Origin: Halodesulfovibrio sp. MK-HDV
GTDB lineage: Bacteria > Desulfobacterota > Desulfovibrionia > Desulfovibrionales > Desulfovibrionaceae
Assembly (NCBI RefSeq): GCF_009914765.1
Contig: NZ_WYDS01000001.1
Coordinates: forward strand, 1-64,000
Reading direction: 5' to 3'
Length of the DNA: 64,000 nt
The position numbers were made by a program, and so were the translations under genes. The notes beneath the pieces were generated by a model. It saw only the letters and a list, made by a program, of their open reading frames with translations, made no database searches and was not told the DNA's origin. Shown here piece by piece: positions 17,790 through 26,764 of the stretch; position 1 is the first letter of the stretch; each line of letters begins with the position of its first letter.

Positions 17790-19548
17790 GGACATCCAGC
17801 AAATCAAGTCCTTGATTGCGAAGGGCAAGGTTAACGGGTTCCTGACCTTTGAAGAGGTCAACAAAGCGTTACCGGCTGAAGTGAATACTCCCGAACAGGT
17901 TGAAGAGATCATCGGGATTTTTGATCAGTTGAATATTGCTATTGTTGACAACGACAAAGCCAAGGATGAAGTTCCCGTTGCCGATGCTGACAACGATGAC
18001 GACCTGCCTTCTGAAACCGTTATTGAATTTAACGAAGAAGAAGAAACTACCGATTACGCATCACGTAGCACAGACCCTGTGCGAATGTATTTGCGAGAAA
18101 TGGGCGCAGTACCGTTACTCGATCGAGATGGCGAAGTAGTTATCGCTAAGAAGATCGAAATTGGTGAGCAGGATGTATTATATGCACTTGTAGAAGTGCC
18201 TGTGGCTGTTGAAGAGCTCGTAAGTGTTGGTGAAGACCTTAGAGAGAACCGTGTTAAGCTGAAGGACGTTGTTAAGACCATCGAAGAAGATGATCCTAGC
18301 GAAGACGAACTTAACCAGCGTGAACGCGTTATCAAGCTTCTGGACGAGATTCGTAACATCTACAAAAAGAAAAGAAAGATTTACGACAAGCTCGATGATT
18401 GTTGTACTCTAGATCGTAGAGTATACGGTTTGCAAAAAGAGATTATTCAGTACAAAGAAGATGTTGTAATTCGTCTTCGCGATATTAAACTGGAAAAAAC
18501 TCTTATCGACCGTGTTATTGAGACTGTTGAAGACTACGTGCGACAGATGCATAACTGTCAGCGTGATCTTTCTGCATATATTCTTTCAACCGGTAAAACA
18601 CAGTCTGAAATTCAGATTTTGTTTAAACAACTTGATGATCGTGAAGTGAATCCAGTTGTTGCAGCGGATGAACTCGGACTTACTGTAGATGAGTTATTCT
18701 CCTTTAAGGAAATGATTCTCGGTAAGATCGAAATTTTGAAGCGCTTGCAAGAAAAATGTTGTCATAACGTTACAGATCTTGAAGAAGTTCTTTGGCGTAT
18801 TAAATATGGTAACACTGCAGCAATGCGCGCAAAGCAGGAGCTTATCCGCTCCAACTTGCGTCTTGTTGTAAGTATTGCAAAAAAATACACAAACCGTGGT
18901 TTACAGTTCCTTGATCTTATTCAGGAAGGTAACATCGGTCTTATGAAGGCTGTTGATAAGTTCGAATATCAGCGTGGTTACAAGTTTTCTACCTATGCAA
19001 CCTGGTGGATTCGTCAGGCCATTACTCGCGCTATCGCGGATCAGGCTCGTACTATCCGTATTCCAGTGCACATGATAGAGACTATTAACAAATTGATCAG
19101 AACTTCTCGTTACCTTGTTCAGGAGCTTGGACGTGATCCAACACCTGAGGAAATTGCAGAACGCATGGACTATCCGATCGATAAAGTGAAGAAAGTCCTG
19201 AAGATTGCAAAAGAACCTATTTCTCTTGAAACTCCGATTGGCGATGAAGAAGATTCTAGCCTCGGTGATTTCATTGAAGATAAAAAAGCAGTTGCTCCAG
19301 CTGAAGAAGTGGTAAACACTAAACTTGGTGAGCAGATTGCGGGCGTTCTCGCAGACCTTACTCCTCGTGAGGAACAGGTGTTGCGTAAGCGTTTTGGTAT
19401 CGGTGAAAAATCCGACCACACCCTCGAAGAGGTTGGTAAGTTGTTTAACGTTACTCGTGAACGTATTCGACAGATCGAAGCAAAGGCGCTTCGAAAACTA
19501 CGCCATCCGGTTCGAAGTCAGACTCTTAAGTCTTACTACGAAAACTAG
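17776..19548 (+). CDS. rpoD: RNA polymerase primary sigma factor RpoD
   Basis: Housekeeping sigma-70. 590 residues, starting at an ATG behind GGAGG inside dnaG. Region 1.1 is at the N-terminus; the acidic patch near residue 85 leads into region 1.2 ([11 protein letters not shown]). Region 2 contains [24 protein letters not shown] and the -10 recognition segment [15 protein letters not shown] (near 402). Region 4.2 carries the -35 recognition helix [18 protein letters not shown] (near 558). It is the last gene of the operon, followed by a strong terminator. Confidence 0.97.
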   Translation: MGNIKDIQQIKSLIAKGKVNGFLTFEEVNKALPAEVNTPEQVEEIIGIFDQLNIAIVDNDKAKDEVPVADADNDDDLPSETVIEFNEEEETTDYASRSTDPVRMYLREMGAVPLLDRDGEVVIAKKIEIGEQDVLYALVEVPVAVEELVSVGEDLRENRVKLKDVVKTIEEDDPSEDELNQRERVIKLLDEIRNIYKKKRKIYDKLDDCCTLDRRVYGLQKEIIQYKEDVVIRLRDIKLEKTLIDRVIETVEDYVRQMHNCQRDLSAYILSTGKTQSEIQILFKQLDDREVNPVVAADELGLTVDELFSFKEMILGKIEILKRLQEKCCHNVTDLEEVLWRIKYGNTAAMRAKQELIRSNLRLVVSIAKKYTNRGLQFLDLIQEGNIGLMKAVDKFEYQRGYKFSTYATWWIRQAITRAIADQARTIRIPVHMIETINKLIRTSRYLVQELGRDPTPEEIAERMDYPIDKVKKVLKIAKEPISLETPIGDEEDSSLGDFIEDKKAVAPAEEVVNTKLGEQIAGVLADLTPREEQVLRKRFGIGEKSDHTLEEVGKLFNVTRERIRQIEAKALRKLRHPVRSQTLKSYYEN

Positions 19549-19554
19549 AAAAAA

Positions 19555-19585
19555 GGCGGCTTCAACTGAAGCCGCCTTTTTTTTT
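19555..19585 (+). terminator. intrinsic terminator after rpoD
   Basis: Stem GGCGGCTTC / GAAGCCGCC with a 4-base loop followed by nine T. It closes the macromolecular synthesis operon. Confidence 0.95.
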
Positions 19586-19606
19586 GAGCTTTTTATTGGA
19601 GTTCTC

Positions 19607-20272
19607 ATGATAAATCGGACAATATGCCTTTTAGCAATTCTATGTTTGATTTGTGTTACAGTTTTAACGTCTTTTGCCGATACAGTTCACACTGTAGCTA
19701 CAGTTATTGATGGTGACACTGTAATCCTTAAAGATGGAAGAAAGGTACGAATAGCTTTTATAGATACTCCGGAAATGGAATATAAAAAAAGAAAGCAACA
19801 GTACTTTTCAATTAAAGCTAAAAAATTTATAGTTGATACAGTTTTGGGACAGAACGTTACGTTACAAAGAATTACTGCTAAAGATAGATATAAAAGATTA
19901 GTCGCAATCGTTACGTTGCGTGACGGTCGAGACGTAGGAGCCTTACTTGTTCAAAAAGGCTTGGCTTTTGTGTATCCTCATGGTGTAAAACATCGGTCAT
20001 ATATAGATAAACTTGGAGAAATGCAGAAAAAGGCCATGAATGCAAGAGCAGGAATGTGGGATAAAGTAATTACTTACTTTGAAAGTGCTGGGAACGTTGT
20101 TGGTAATAGACGCAGTAAACGTTTCTTTGCATTGGATTGCAAAGTTGTTAAAGACATTGCAACTAAGAACAAAGTTCATTTTATGTCTGCTGTTGATGCA
20201 CTTTATAATGGCTATGCACCAGCACGAATTTGTAAGCTATGGCCTCTAGATACAGATATTTTAGACAAATAA
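19607..20272 (+). CDS. secreted thermonuclease-family nuclease
   Basis: Staphylococcal-nuclease-like (SNase) protein with an N-terminal signal sequence (MINRTICLLAILCLICV, cleavage near residue 24), so it probably acts outside the cytoplasm. 221 residues. The fold signature is clear: VIDGDTVILKDGRKVRIAFI, then DTPEMEY with the catalytic Glu, then DRYKRLVAIV with the second catalytic Arg, then LVQKGLAFVYP. The tail after about residue 160 is unassigned. The start ATG 19607 follows TTGGAG. It lies just past the rpoD terminator and is probably transcribed alone. Confidence 0.88.
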   Translation: MINRTICLLAILCLICVTVLTSFADTVHTVATVIDGDTVILKDGRKVRIAFIDTPEMEYKKRKQQYFSIKAKKFIVDTVLGQNVTLQRITAKDRYKRLVAIVTLRDGRDVGALLVQKGLAFVYPHGVKHRSYIDKLGEMQKKAMNARAGMWDKVITYFESAGNVVGNRRSKRFFALDCKVVKDIATKNKVHFMSAVDALYNGYAPARICKLWPLDTDILDK

Positions 20273-20340
20273 AAGTCGTATAGAGTGCCATACTTTTTAT
20301 TATAAGAAAAAAATTGCTGAACTGTATTTGTAAGGGGGCG

Positions 20341-21423
20341 ATGTTGCATTCTGATAACCCTTCAGAAAGAATTTGCCGTTTCGAAGTGGGTCATAAATAT
20401 TGTGATCTGTTTGAGCGCTTGGGCGTTCCACGCGATGATCGTTGGCGTTCACTGCTTTCATGTCTGCGCAGCACCCAGAAATATTCATACTATTCTCAAG
20501 CACAAAAGAAATCTGTTGCAGATTTGTTAATCAAAACTCTTGAGAATGCAGATTTTTCAGAGGAAAACTATTGCTCTGTCTTGCGGGAATATCAAGCTAT
20601 TTTAGCGAGTTCTTATGCAAAAAAACTAGAAGAAGCGTTAAAAGAGTCTGCCGATTTGGCCGACGATTTTCGGCGTAATGTGTACACTCACAAAGGTGCT
20701 GTCGAAGGCTTGGAAGAACAGAGTGTTGAAGCGGTTCGCAGTGGAGCAGATCCCGAGGATATTGTTGCTCAACTGAGAAGCACTTTTCAGGAAGTTATCT
20801 CTGTTATGAAAGAGGATGCAGAGCGCCTTGATCATATATGCAAGACAGATGGTCTTACAGGGCTCTTTAATCGCCGTGCTTTTGATGAAAGCTTGAAAGG
20901 GGGCATTAGTGCATGGGAAAGCAATAATACGCCGCTTTGCCTGCTTTTGTTGGATATTGACAACTTGAAGAATTTTAATGACCGTTTTGGTCATCGTATC
21001 GGTGATCAGGCATTGCAGACTTTTTCGCAAATTATGCAGGAAGTCGCACATAGGCGTCATGATGATGAAGATATCTGCTGCTGTAGATTCGGCGGCGATG
21101 AGTTTGCTATTTTGTTGTTTGGTGACGCAGCGTCAGATGTTATCGAAATAGCACAATCTATTAGAGCACGCCTTGAAACCTATGACTTTGTTATTCGGGA
21201 CAATCAAGGGCGTATCATTAAGCGTAACGTACAGATGACCGTTTCGTGCGGTTTTGCATATTCACGTGATTTTGAGTTGGAAAATTTAGCTGCCCTTATG
21301 TTGGATGCCGCAGATTCTGCTCTTTACGAAGCAAAAGATCTCGGGCGAAATCGAATTGTTGAGTACACAAAAAAAGACAATAGTTGCACATTTACCGTCA
21401 TCAGCGGCGGTGAGGTTGCATAA
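20341..21423 (+). CDS. diguanylate cyclase (GGDEF domain)
   Basis: Makes cyclic-di-GMP from two GTP. 360 residues from ATG 20341, chosen because AAGGGGGCG precedes it. The N-terminal ~165 residues are a predicted helical sensor or dimerisation region without a recognised domain. The catalytic domain begins at TDGLTGLFNRRAFDE (near 169) and carries an intact RFGGDEF (near 248) and DAADSALYEAKDLGRNRI (near 325). No RxxD inhibitory site is seen at the usual place upstream of GGDEF, so feedback inhibition may be absent. No membrane segment. Confidence 0.92.
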   Translation: MLHSDNPSERICRFEVGHKYCDLFERLGVPRDDRWRSLLSCLRSTQKYSYYSQAQKKSVADLLIKTLENADFSEENYCSVLREYQAILASSYAKKLEEALKESADLADDFRRNVYTHKGAVEGLEEQSVEAVRSGADPEDIVAQLRSTFQEVISVMKEDAERLDHICKTDGLTGLFNRRAFDESLKGGISAWESNNTPLCLLLLDIDNLKNFNDRFGHRIGDQALQTFSQIMQEVAHRRHDDEDICCCRFGGDEFAILLFGDAASDVIEIAQSIRARLETYDFVIRDNQGRIIKRNVQMTVSCGFAYSRDFELENLAALMLDAADSALYEAKDLGRNRIVEYTKKDNSCTFTVISGGEVA

Positions 21424-21435
21424 AATATAATAAAA

Positions 21436-21472
21436 ATGGTTCCGGTCATGTTGACACAACGACAGGAACCAT
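21436..21472 (+). terminator. hairpin after the diguanylate cyclase gene
   Basis: ATGGTTCC (about 21436-21443) pairs with GGAACCAT (about 21465-21472), extended inwards by GTC / GAC-type pairs. Only a short T-rich tail follows. It separates this gene from the FMN riboswitch. Confidence 0.5.
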
Positions 21473-21498
21473 ATAGCAATTTTCTTAACGCGAATTTA

Positions 21499-21632
21499 TT
21501 CTCAGGGCAGGGTGTAATTCCCTACCGGCGGTAATCCTCATTAGGAAAGCCCGCGAGCGCTTCGTTGTACGAAGGTCAGCAGATCTGGTGTGATTCCAGA
21601 GCCGACGGTTAGAGTCCGGATGAAAGAGATTA
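21499..21632 (+). promoter_or_regulatory. FMN riboswitch (RFN element)
   Basis: The conserved RFN blocks occur in order: TCTCAGGGCAGGGTG, ATTCCCTACCGGCGGTAAT, AAAGCCCGCGAGCG, AGGTCAGCAGATCTGGTG, ATTCCAGAGCCGACGGTTA and AGTCCGGATGAAAGAGA. It lies about 110 bases ahead of ribB and should lower its expression when FMN is plentiful, by transcription attenuation or by masking the ribosome site. Confidence 0.97.
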
Positions 21633-21741
21633 AATGCAGCTTGCATTCCTTTTTTGGCAGCGTATATATGCTGCTCTATTCTTTTGCACTGCTTTTTACT
21701 TGCCCTGATTCTTGCGATTCTTAAACTTTTTGGAGAATTCA

Positions 21742-22386
21742 ATGAATCAGTCATTACTTGATCAGTTTGGTACCTCAGAGGAACGTGTAAAAAGAGCTCT
21801 TGCTGCTTTGCAGCAGGGATCTGGTGTTATTGTTACTGACGATGAAGATCGTGAGAACGAAGGTGATATGATCTTTTCTTCAGAACACCTTACATCTGTA
21901 CAGATGGCTTTACTCATTCGTGAATGTAGCGGCATTGTTTGTCTCTGCATGACTGATGATAAAATTAAGCAACTTGATTTACCAATGATGGTTGATGAAA
22001 ACCACAGCCAGTTCCAGACTGCATTTACAGTATCTATTGAAGCCGCTGAAGGCGTAACCACCGGTGTTTCTGCAGCAGACCGTGTTCGCACCGTTAAAGC
22101 AGCATCCTGTGGTAGCGCTGATTCTTCGGTCCTTAATAGCCCAGGTCACGTATTTCCGCTTCGTGCCCGTGAAGGTGGCGTTTTAGAACGTCGTGGTCAT
22201 ACAGAAGCTACTGTTGACCTTATGCGCCTTTCCGGTCTTGGAAATTGTGGTGTGCTTTGTGAAGTAACAAATCCAGATGGTACTATGGCTCGTATGCCAG
22301 AGCTTGTTGAAATCTCAAAAAAATATGAGATGCCAATGCTTACCATCGAAGACTTGGTTGCCTACAGAAAAGAAAATAGCCTTTAG
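21742..22386 (+). CDS. ribB: 3,4-dihydroxy-2-butanone 4-phosphate synthase RibB
   Basis: Converts ribulose 5-phosphate to the four-carbon precursor of riboflavin. 214 residues, a stand-alone RibB without a fused GTP cyclohydrolase II domain. Active-site motifs: [13 protein letters not shown] (near residue 32), [33 protein letters not shown] (near 136-159) and [16 protein letters not shown]. Start ATG 21742 follows TTGGAG. Expression should be under the FMN riboswitch directly upstream; a terminator follows. Confidence 0.96.
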   Translation: MNQSLLDQFGTSEERVKRALAALQQGSGVIVTDDEDRENEGDMIFSSEHLTSVQMALLIRECSGIVCLCMTDDKIKQLDLPMMVDENHSQFQTAFTVSIEAAEGVTTGVSAADRVRTVKAASCGSADSSVLNSPGHVFPLRAREGGVLERRGHTEATVDLMRLSGLGNCGVLCEVTNPDGTMARMPELVEISKKYEMPMLTIEDLVAYRKENSL

Positions 22387-22420
22387 GGTGCAGCGCTAAT
22401 CCCTACGACACAACGAGAAA

Positions 22421-22449
22421 GATCGGACTATGTCCGGTCTTTTTTTTTG
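22421..22449 (+). terminator. intrinsic terminator after ribB
   Basis: Stem GATCGGAC / GTCCGGTC (one G-T pair) with a 3-base loop, followed by about ten T. Confidence 0.9.
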
Positions 22450-22565
22450 TAGCGCACTCACCAAATGCGATGATGCTAATTTTTTCTGCAAGATTGTTCT
22501 AAACACTAAAAAGTCGAATATCCTGAGATGTCACGAATGTCTTTGCTCGGCAGAGTCGTAAATTA

Positions 22566-22610
22566 TTGACATGACTTTCGAGGTTTGCAATATTTGTCAC
22601 CAGTGGTGAC
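22566..22610 (+). promoter_or_regulatory. promoter and 15-bp palindromic operator for the C-GCAxxG / TetR pair
   Basis: TTGACA at 22566-22571 is followed, 17 bases on, by AATATT (22589-22594). Immediately downstream is the perfect inverted repeat GTCACCAGTGGTGAC (22596-22610, 7-bp arms around one central base). Its place over the expected transcription start suggests repressor binding. The TetR-family protein encoded by the second gene of the unit is the obvious candidate. Confidence 0.5.
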
Positions 22611-22677
22611 TTTTGCGACACACTTCATATTGCGGGCACCATTGTTGGTATTAATTGCAGACTGTGAGGAGCCGAGA

Positions 22678-23136
22678 ATGCCTAAAACTCGAACAGAAAA
22701 AGCTATTGCTTACCTTAATGATGGATTGATGTGTTCAGAGGCCGTTATTGCACCATATGCAGAAGAATTTGGTCTTTCTAAAGATGTTGTCTTGAAAATA
22801 TCAAGCGGCTTTGCGGGAGGAATGGCTCAGGCTTTAACGTGCGGGGCTGTTTCTGGGGCTTTTATGGTAATTGGTTTGAGACATGGAGCGGGTGTTTCAA
22901 AAGACCAAGGTTCAAGGAATTTTTGTTTTCAACTTGTTAAGGAGTTTTCTCAGCGTTTTGAAAAAAGAAGAGGAACCATAGAGTGTCGCAAGATTCTTGG
23001 GATGAATGATATAAATCCTGATAATCCTGAAGATATGAACAGATTAAGAACTACTGGGATATGTGAAGGTGTTGTCCGCGATGCAAGTGACATTTTAGAA
23101 GAATTACTTTTTGAAAATAAGGTGGAGGGGAAATGA
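22678..23136 (+). CDS. C-GCAxxG-C-C family protein
   Basis: Putative redox-active protein of the C_GCAxxG_C_C family, known mainly from anaerobes and of unproven function. 152 residues from ATG 22678 behind GAGGAG. The conserved cysteines are present: LMCSEAV (Cys19), the loop LTCGAVSG (near 54), TIECRKILG (near 103) and a final GICEGVVRDA. Glycine-rich SSGFAGGMAQ precedes the central cysteine. No signal peptide or membrane helix. Its stop overlaps the start of the TetR gene by 4 bases, so the two are coupled. Confidence 0.85.
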   Translation: MPKTRTEKAIAYLNDGLMCSEAVIAPYAEEFGLSKDVVLKISSGFAGGMAQALTCGAVSGAFMVIGLRHGAGVSKDQGSRNFCFQLVKEFSQRFEKRRGTIECRKILGMNDINPDNPEDMNRLRTTGICEGVVRDASDILEELLFENKVEGK

Positions 23137-23747
23137 ATAAACCAGCCAAACCAACAGGACGCAAGGAGCAGACTAAAGAAAAGTTAGTCAGTTCCGTTGG
23201 CAAAGTTCTTGCGAGAGATGGATTTAAAGGTCTCGGGGTAAATAAGGTTGCAAGAGAAGCTGGTGTGGATAAGGTGTTGGTTTATAGATATTTTGATGGA
23301 CTCCCAAACCTAGTGCTCGAATACAGTAATACCTGTGATTTTTGGCCAACAGCAAAGGAACTACTTGGCTCCGAACCTGAAAGAATAAAAGCGTTTTCAC
23401 CCGACAGACAAATCGCAGAATTTTTTAAATCATTTGTTGTGGCGCTCCGAAATCGCCCTGTGACATTAGATATTCTTGCGTGGGAAGTTCTTGAAAGAAA
23501 TGAACTTACAAAGCAGCTTGAAGATATCAGGATAAGAACTGTTCTACAGTATTTTGAATATCTTGAGGATATTCCTGATGATGAAAATTTGACCGCAATT
23601 GTCGCTATTATGAGTGGAGCCGTAACTCATCTTCTTATTAAATCACGAATAACGGGTAGTGTTGGCGGGCTTGATATTGAAAAAGAAGACGGTTGGGAAA
23701 GAATAAACAGAGCAATAGAATTGTTACTGAAGGGTATATTTGAGTAA
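23133..23747 (+). CDS. TetR/AcrR-family transcriptional regulator
   Basis: 204 residues with an N-terminal helix-turn-helix of the TetR type (TKEKLVSSVGKVLARDG, then KVAREAGVDKVLVYRYFDG at about residues 43-62). The rest is a helical ligand-binding domain. ATG 23133 overlaps the stop of the C-GCAxxG-C-C gene, so the two are co-translated. It probably represses its own operon through the 15-bp palindrome upstream; that is inference from position. The ligand is unknown. Confidence 0.9.
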   Translation: MNKPAKPTGRKEQTKEKLVSSVGKVLARDGFKGLGVNKVAREAGVDKVLVYRYFDGLPNLVLEYSNTCDFWPTAKELLGSEPERIKAFSPDRQIAEFFKSFVVALRNRPVTLDILAWEVLERNELTKQLEDIRIRTVLQYFEYLEDIPDDENLTAIVAIMSGAVTHLLIKSRITGSVGGLDIEKEDGWERINRAIELLLKGIFE

Positions 23748-24017
23748 TATTGATTTTACTCCGCACGGATGAGGAATAAAGCAGGTCGAAAATTGTGCAT
23801 GTAATCTTGTTTTTTTAATACGTCTATGTGTTGAGTGGCAATGAGCGAGTGTTGTCTTAAATTTTCTTTTATCGCGGCGTTGCAATCTCGCGCATCGTTT
23901 TCTTTTTCAGCAACTTTCAACAGCATCAGATTACTATCAAATAACGTGCCAAGGTATATATTGATGTTGTTTTACGTTTTATAAAACTGAAAACAGGTAG
24001 TCAGCAAGTTCTTGCTT

Positions 24018-24066
24018 AAAAGCAGGCAACTTTTTGCTCATTGAGCAAGAAGTTGCCTGCTTTTTT
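24018..24066 (+). terminator. strong composite terminator, upstream transcript unclear
   Basis: AAGCAGGCAACTT pairs with AAGTTGCCTGCTT, with an inner TTGCTC / GAGCAA hairpin, followed by TTTTTT. It may end the TetR mRNA with a 270-base trailer, or an unannotated small RNA. Confidence 0.85.
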
Positions 24067-24621
24067 GTTTTTATAGAATAGAATCGCTGATTTACAATTT
24101 CTTAGATTTTATATGACAATGAGAGAAGTTTTTTACCTGACTAATGTCCATATTATTCGGCTGTTTAAGTATTGTTTGATGGTTTGGATTAGAACTGAAT
24201 TTTTCATTAAAAAAGCATTAAAAAAAACGGTTTTCCGAATAGGTTTTCTGAAAAAAAATTAAAGATTTATCGAAGTTTCTATTGATGTTTGATTTTTTTA
24301 AATGTAGAGGGCAGTTGTTGCTTCGATATAGAAGTTTAAATATCGATGTGGGTGTTTTTTTGGTGCATAAAATAGGAATTGAATTTTTTTGAAAAAGTAA
24401 GATTCATTTTCCTGTAGCACAGAACCAAGTGAAATATTTCAAATCGGTGTTGTAACTTTTTATATGTCTCATGCAATAGAAATTTAGATTGTACATCGTA
24501 ATTACAACAATTCATTTTTTGACATGGTGAGCATTAGTTCTTTGTTGTCTAATGAGCCATACTGTTTATACGTACTTATTGCAGTTTGGTATTTGGTTTT
24601 TACGATGATGATCGTTTAATA

Positions 24622-24635
24622 ACAACATGTTGTAA
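24622..24635. promoter_or_regulatory. candidate operator upstream of tssB
   Basis: Perfect 12-bp palindrome ACAACATGTTGT at 24622-24633, overlapping TGTTGTAA (24628-24635), 60 bases before the tssB start. The same octamer occurs at 24448-24455 and, inverted, at 24502-24509. Confidence 0.35.
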
Positions 24636-24692
24636 ATTTAAAGGTGCAAATGCATCTTTCAATCACAACACTATGTCGATGGAGAACTTAAT

Positions 24693-25247
24693 ATGGCTAA
24701 AGAGGGAAGTGTAGCTCCGAAAGAGCGAATAAATATTAAATACGTTCCCGCCACTGGCGACCAACAAGAAGAAGTCGAATTACCATTGAAAATGGTTATT
24801 ATGGGCGACTTTAAGGGGCATCCTGAAGATACTCCTATTGAAGAAAGACAGACCGTATCTGTAGATAAGAACACATTTTCTTCCGTAATGGCTGAAAGTG
24901 ACCTCTCTTTAAGTGCATCAGTGCCTAACTTGATGGTTGATGAAGAAGGCGTGGACTTACCAGTTAATCTATCTTTCCGCTCATTAAGCGATTTTACACC
25001 TGATTCAATCGCAAATCAGGTTCCAGAGCTGAAGCAGTTGATTGAATTACGTGAAGCGCTTGTCGCTTTGAAAGGCCCACTCGGAAACATCCCTGCCTTC
25101 CGTACCAGAATGCAAGACTTGCTCTCCTCGCAGGAATCTCGCGAGAAATTGCTGGCTGAATTGCAGTTGGTTGGTGGTGGTGATGAAGCAGCTTCTGAAG
25201 CTGAACCTGCTCCGAAAGCTGAGCCTGCTCCTAAGAAAGACAAGTAG
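24693..25247 (+). CDS. tssB: T6SS contractile sheath small subunit TssB
   Basis: Small sheath protein (VipA) that forms the contractile tube with TssC. 184 residues. The family N-terminus is present: PKERINIKYVPATGDQQEEVELPLKMVIMGDF split over residues 10-42, then FRSLSDFTPDSIANQVPELKQL near 105. The last ~20 residues are an unusual AEPAPK repeat tail (EAEPAPKAEPAPKKDK). It is the first gene of the 15-gene T6SS unit, starting 945 bases after the previous gene. Confidence 0.95.
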   Translation: MAKEGSVAPKERINIKYVPATGDQQEEVELPLKMVIMGDFKGHPEDTPIEERQTVSVDKNTFSSVMAESDLSLSASVPNLMVDEEGVDLPVNLSFRSLSDFTPDSIANQVPELKQLIELREALVALKGPLGNIPAFRTRMQDLLSSQESREKLLAELQLVGGGDEAASEAEPAPKAEPAPKKDK

Positions 25248-25286
25248 CCCGTACTGTAAGAAGATCAGTGCGAAGAGGATTATTCT

Positions 25287-26762
25287 ATGTCCGCTCAAGT
25301 ACAAACTGCTGCAGTAGAGAATGCTGCACCGGTAGGCCTTCTCGATGAAATTATGGCGCAGACCAAAATGGCGCCGAACGAAGAAGGCTATGATGTTGCT
25401 AAAAAAGGTGTAGCAGCATTTATTGAAAACCTTATCGGTACTAATAAGACAGAAGAGCCGGTAAACAAAACTCTCGTAGACCAGATGCTTGTTGAGCTTG
25501 ATAAAAAGATCAGCTCGCAGATGGATGCAATTCTTCACGAAGCCAGCGTGCAGGAGATGGAATCTTCATGGCGTGGGCTTAAACTTTTAGTTGATAGAAC
25601 TGACTTTCGTGAGAACATTAAGCTTGAATTGCTTCATGTTACTAAGAAAGAGTTGCTTGATGACTTCGAATTTGCACCGGAAACCGTGCAGTCTGGTTTA
25701 TACAAGCACGTATACTCTTCCGGTTACGGTCAGTTCGGTGGTGAACCAATCGGTGCAATGATTGGTAACTACTCGTTCTCTCCAAGCACACCGGATATGA
25801 AGCTTCTTCAGTACGTAGCTGCTGTTGGTGCTATGGCTCACGCGCCGTTTATCTCCAGCGTTGCTCCGGACTTCTTCGGTATCGACTCTTATGAAGAATT
25901 ACCGAACTTGAAAGATCTTAATACAATCTTTGAAAGCCCACGTTACACCAAATGGCGTTCCCTGCGTGAGTCTGAAGATTCCCGCTACCTTGGTCTTACT
26001 GCGCCACGCTTTTTGCTGCGCGTTCCTTACGATCCAGTCGAGAACCCTATCAAATCATTCAATTACCGCGAAACCGTTAGCGACTCTCACGAGAGCTACC
26101 TTTGGGGTAACACTGCATTTGCAATGGCATCTCGTCTTACAGACAGCTTTGCAAAATTCCGCTGGTGCCCGAATATTATCGGCCCTCAGAGCGGTGGTGC
26201 TGTGGAAGATTTGCCAGTGCATGTATATGAAGCACTTGGTTCCCTTCAGGCAAAAATTCCAACTGAAGTTCTTATTACTGACCGTAAAGAATTTGAACTT
26301 GCAGAAGAAGGTTTCATTTCCCTTACCATGAGAAAAGGCAGCGACAACGCAGCATTTTTCTCTGCTAACTCTATTCAGAAACCAAAAGTGTTTCAGAATA
26401 CCAAAGAAGGTAAGGAAGCAGAAACTAACTACAAGCTTGGTACTCAGCTTCCATACATGATGATCATCAACCGCCTTGCGCACTACATTAAAGTGCTCCA
26501 GCGCGAACAGATTGGTTCATGGAAAGAACGCCAGGATCTTGAGCGCGATCTTAATACATGGATTCGTCAGTATGTTGCTGATCAGGAAAACCCACCTTCT
26601 GATGTACGTAGCCGTCGTCCGCTTCGCGCTGCAAAAATCGAAGTTTCCGATATCGAAGGCGATCCAGGCTGGTATCAGGTTTCTCTCGCAGTACGTCCTC
26701 ACTTCAAATATATGGGTGCGAATTTTGAATTGTCCTTGGTAGGCCGACTCGATCAGGCATAG
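25287..26762 (+). CDS. tssC: T6SS contractile sheath large subunit TssC
   Basis: Large sheath protein (VipB). 491 residues, normal length. Diagnostic stretches: VQEMESSWRGLKLLVDRTDF near residue 90, SGYGQFGGEPIGAMIGNYSF near 148, PRFLLRVPYDP near 238, and the C-terminal DPGWYQVSLAVRPHFKYMGANFELSLVGRL split over the last 35 residues (the first residue here is G of EGDPGW). It pairs with TssB and is recycled by ClpV. It follows tssB by 39 bases. Confidence 0.97.
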   Translation: MSAQVQTAAVENAAPVGLLDEIMAQTKMAPNEEGYDVAKKGVAAFIENLIGTNKTEEPVNKTLVDQMLVELDKKISSQMDAILHEASVQEMESSWRGLKLLVDRTDFRENIKLELLHVTKKELLDDFEFAPETVQSGLYKHVYSSGYGQFGGEPIGAMIGNYSFSPSTPDMKLLQYVAAVGAMAHAPFISSVAPDFFGIDSYEELPNLKDLNTIFESPRYTKWRSLRESEDSRYLGLTAPRFLLRVPYDPVENPIKSFNYRETVSDSHESYLWGNTAFAMASRLTDSFAKFRWCPNIIGPQSGGAVEDLPVHVYEALGSLQAKIPTEVLITDRKEFELAEEGFISLTMRKGSDNAAFFSANSIQKPKVFQNTKEGKEAETNYKLGTQLPYMMIINRLAHYIKVLQREQIGSWKERQDLERDLNTWIRQYVADQENPPSDVRSRRPLRAAKIEVSDIEGDPGWYQVSLAVRPHFKYMGANFELSLVGRLDQA

Positions 26763-26764
26763 CA

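Larger units (their letters stand above)
23748..24692. other. 945-base AT-rich intergenic region ahead of the T6SS operon
   Basis: No credible protein gene. It holds a strong composite terminator at 24018-24066 that is 270 bases past the TetR stop, followed by a very AT-rich segment. Closer to tssB there are three copies of TGTTGTAA (24448, inverted at 24502, and 24628), the last overlapping a 12-bp palindrome. I found no convincing -24/-12 sigma-54 promoter. Confidence 0.7.

Noticed and set aside
20341-21423. RxxD inhibitory site in the diguanylate cyclase
   Set aside because: An RRHD sequence occurs, but too far upstream of GGDEF to be the I-site.
24066-24692. Sigma-54 (-24/-12) promoter ahead of tssB
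   Set aside because: No GG-N10-GC pair in good TGGCAC/TTGC context was found.
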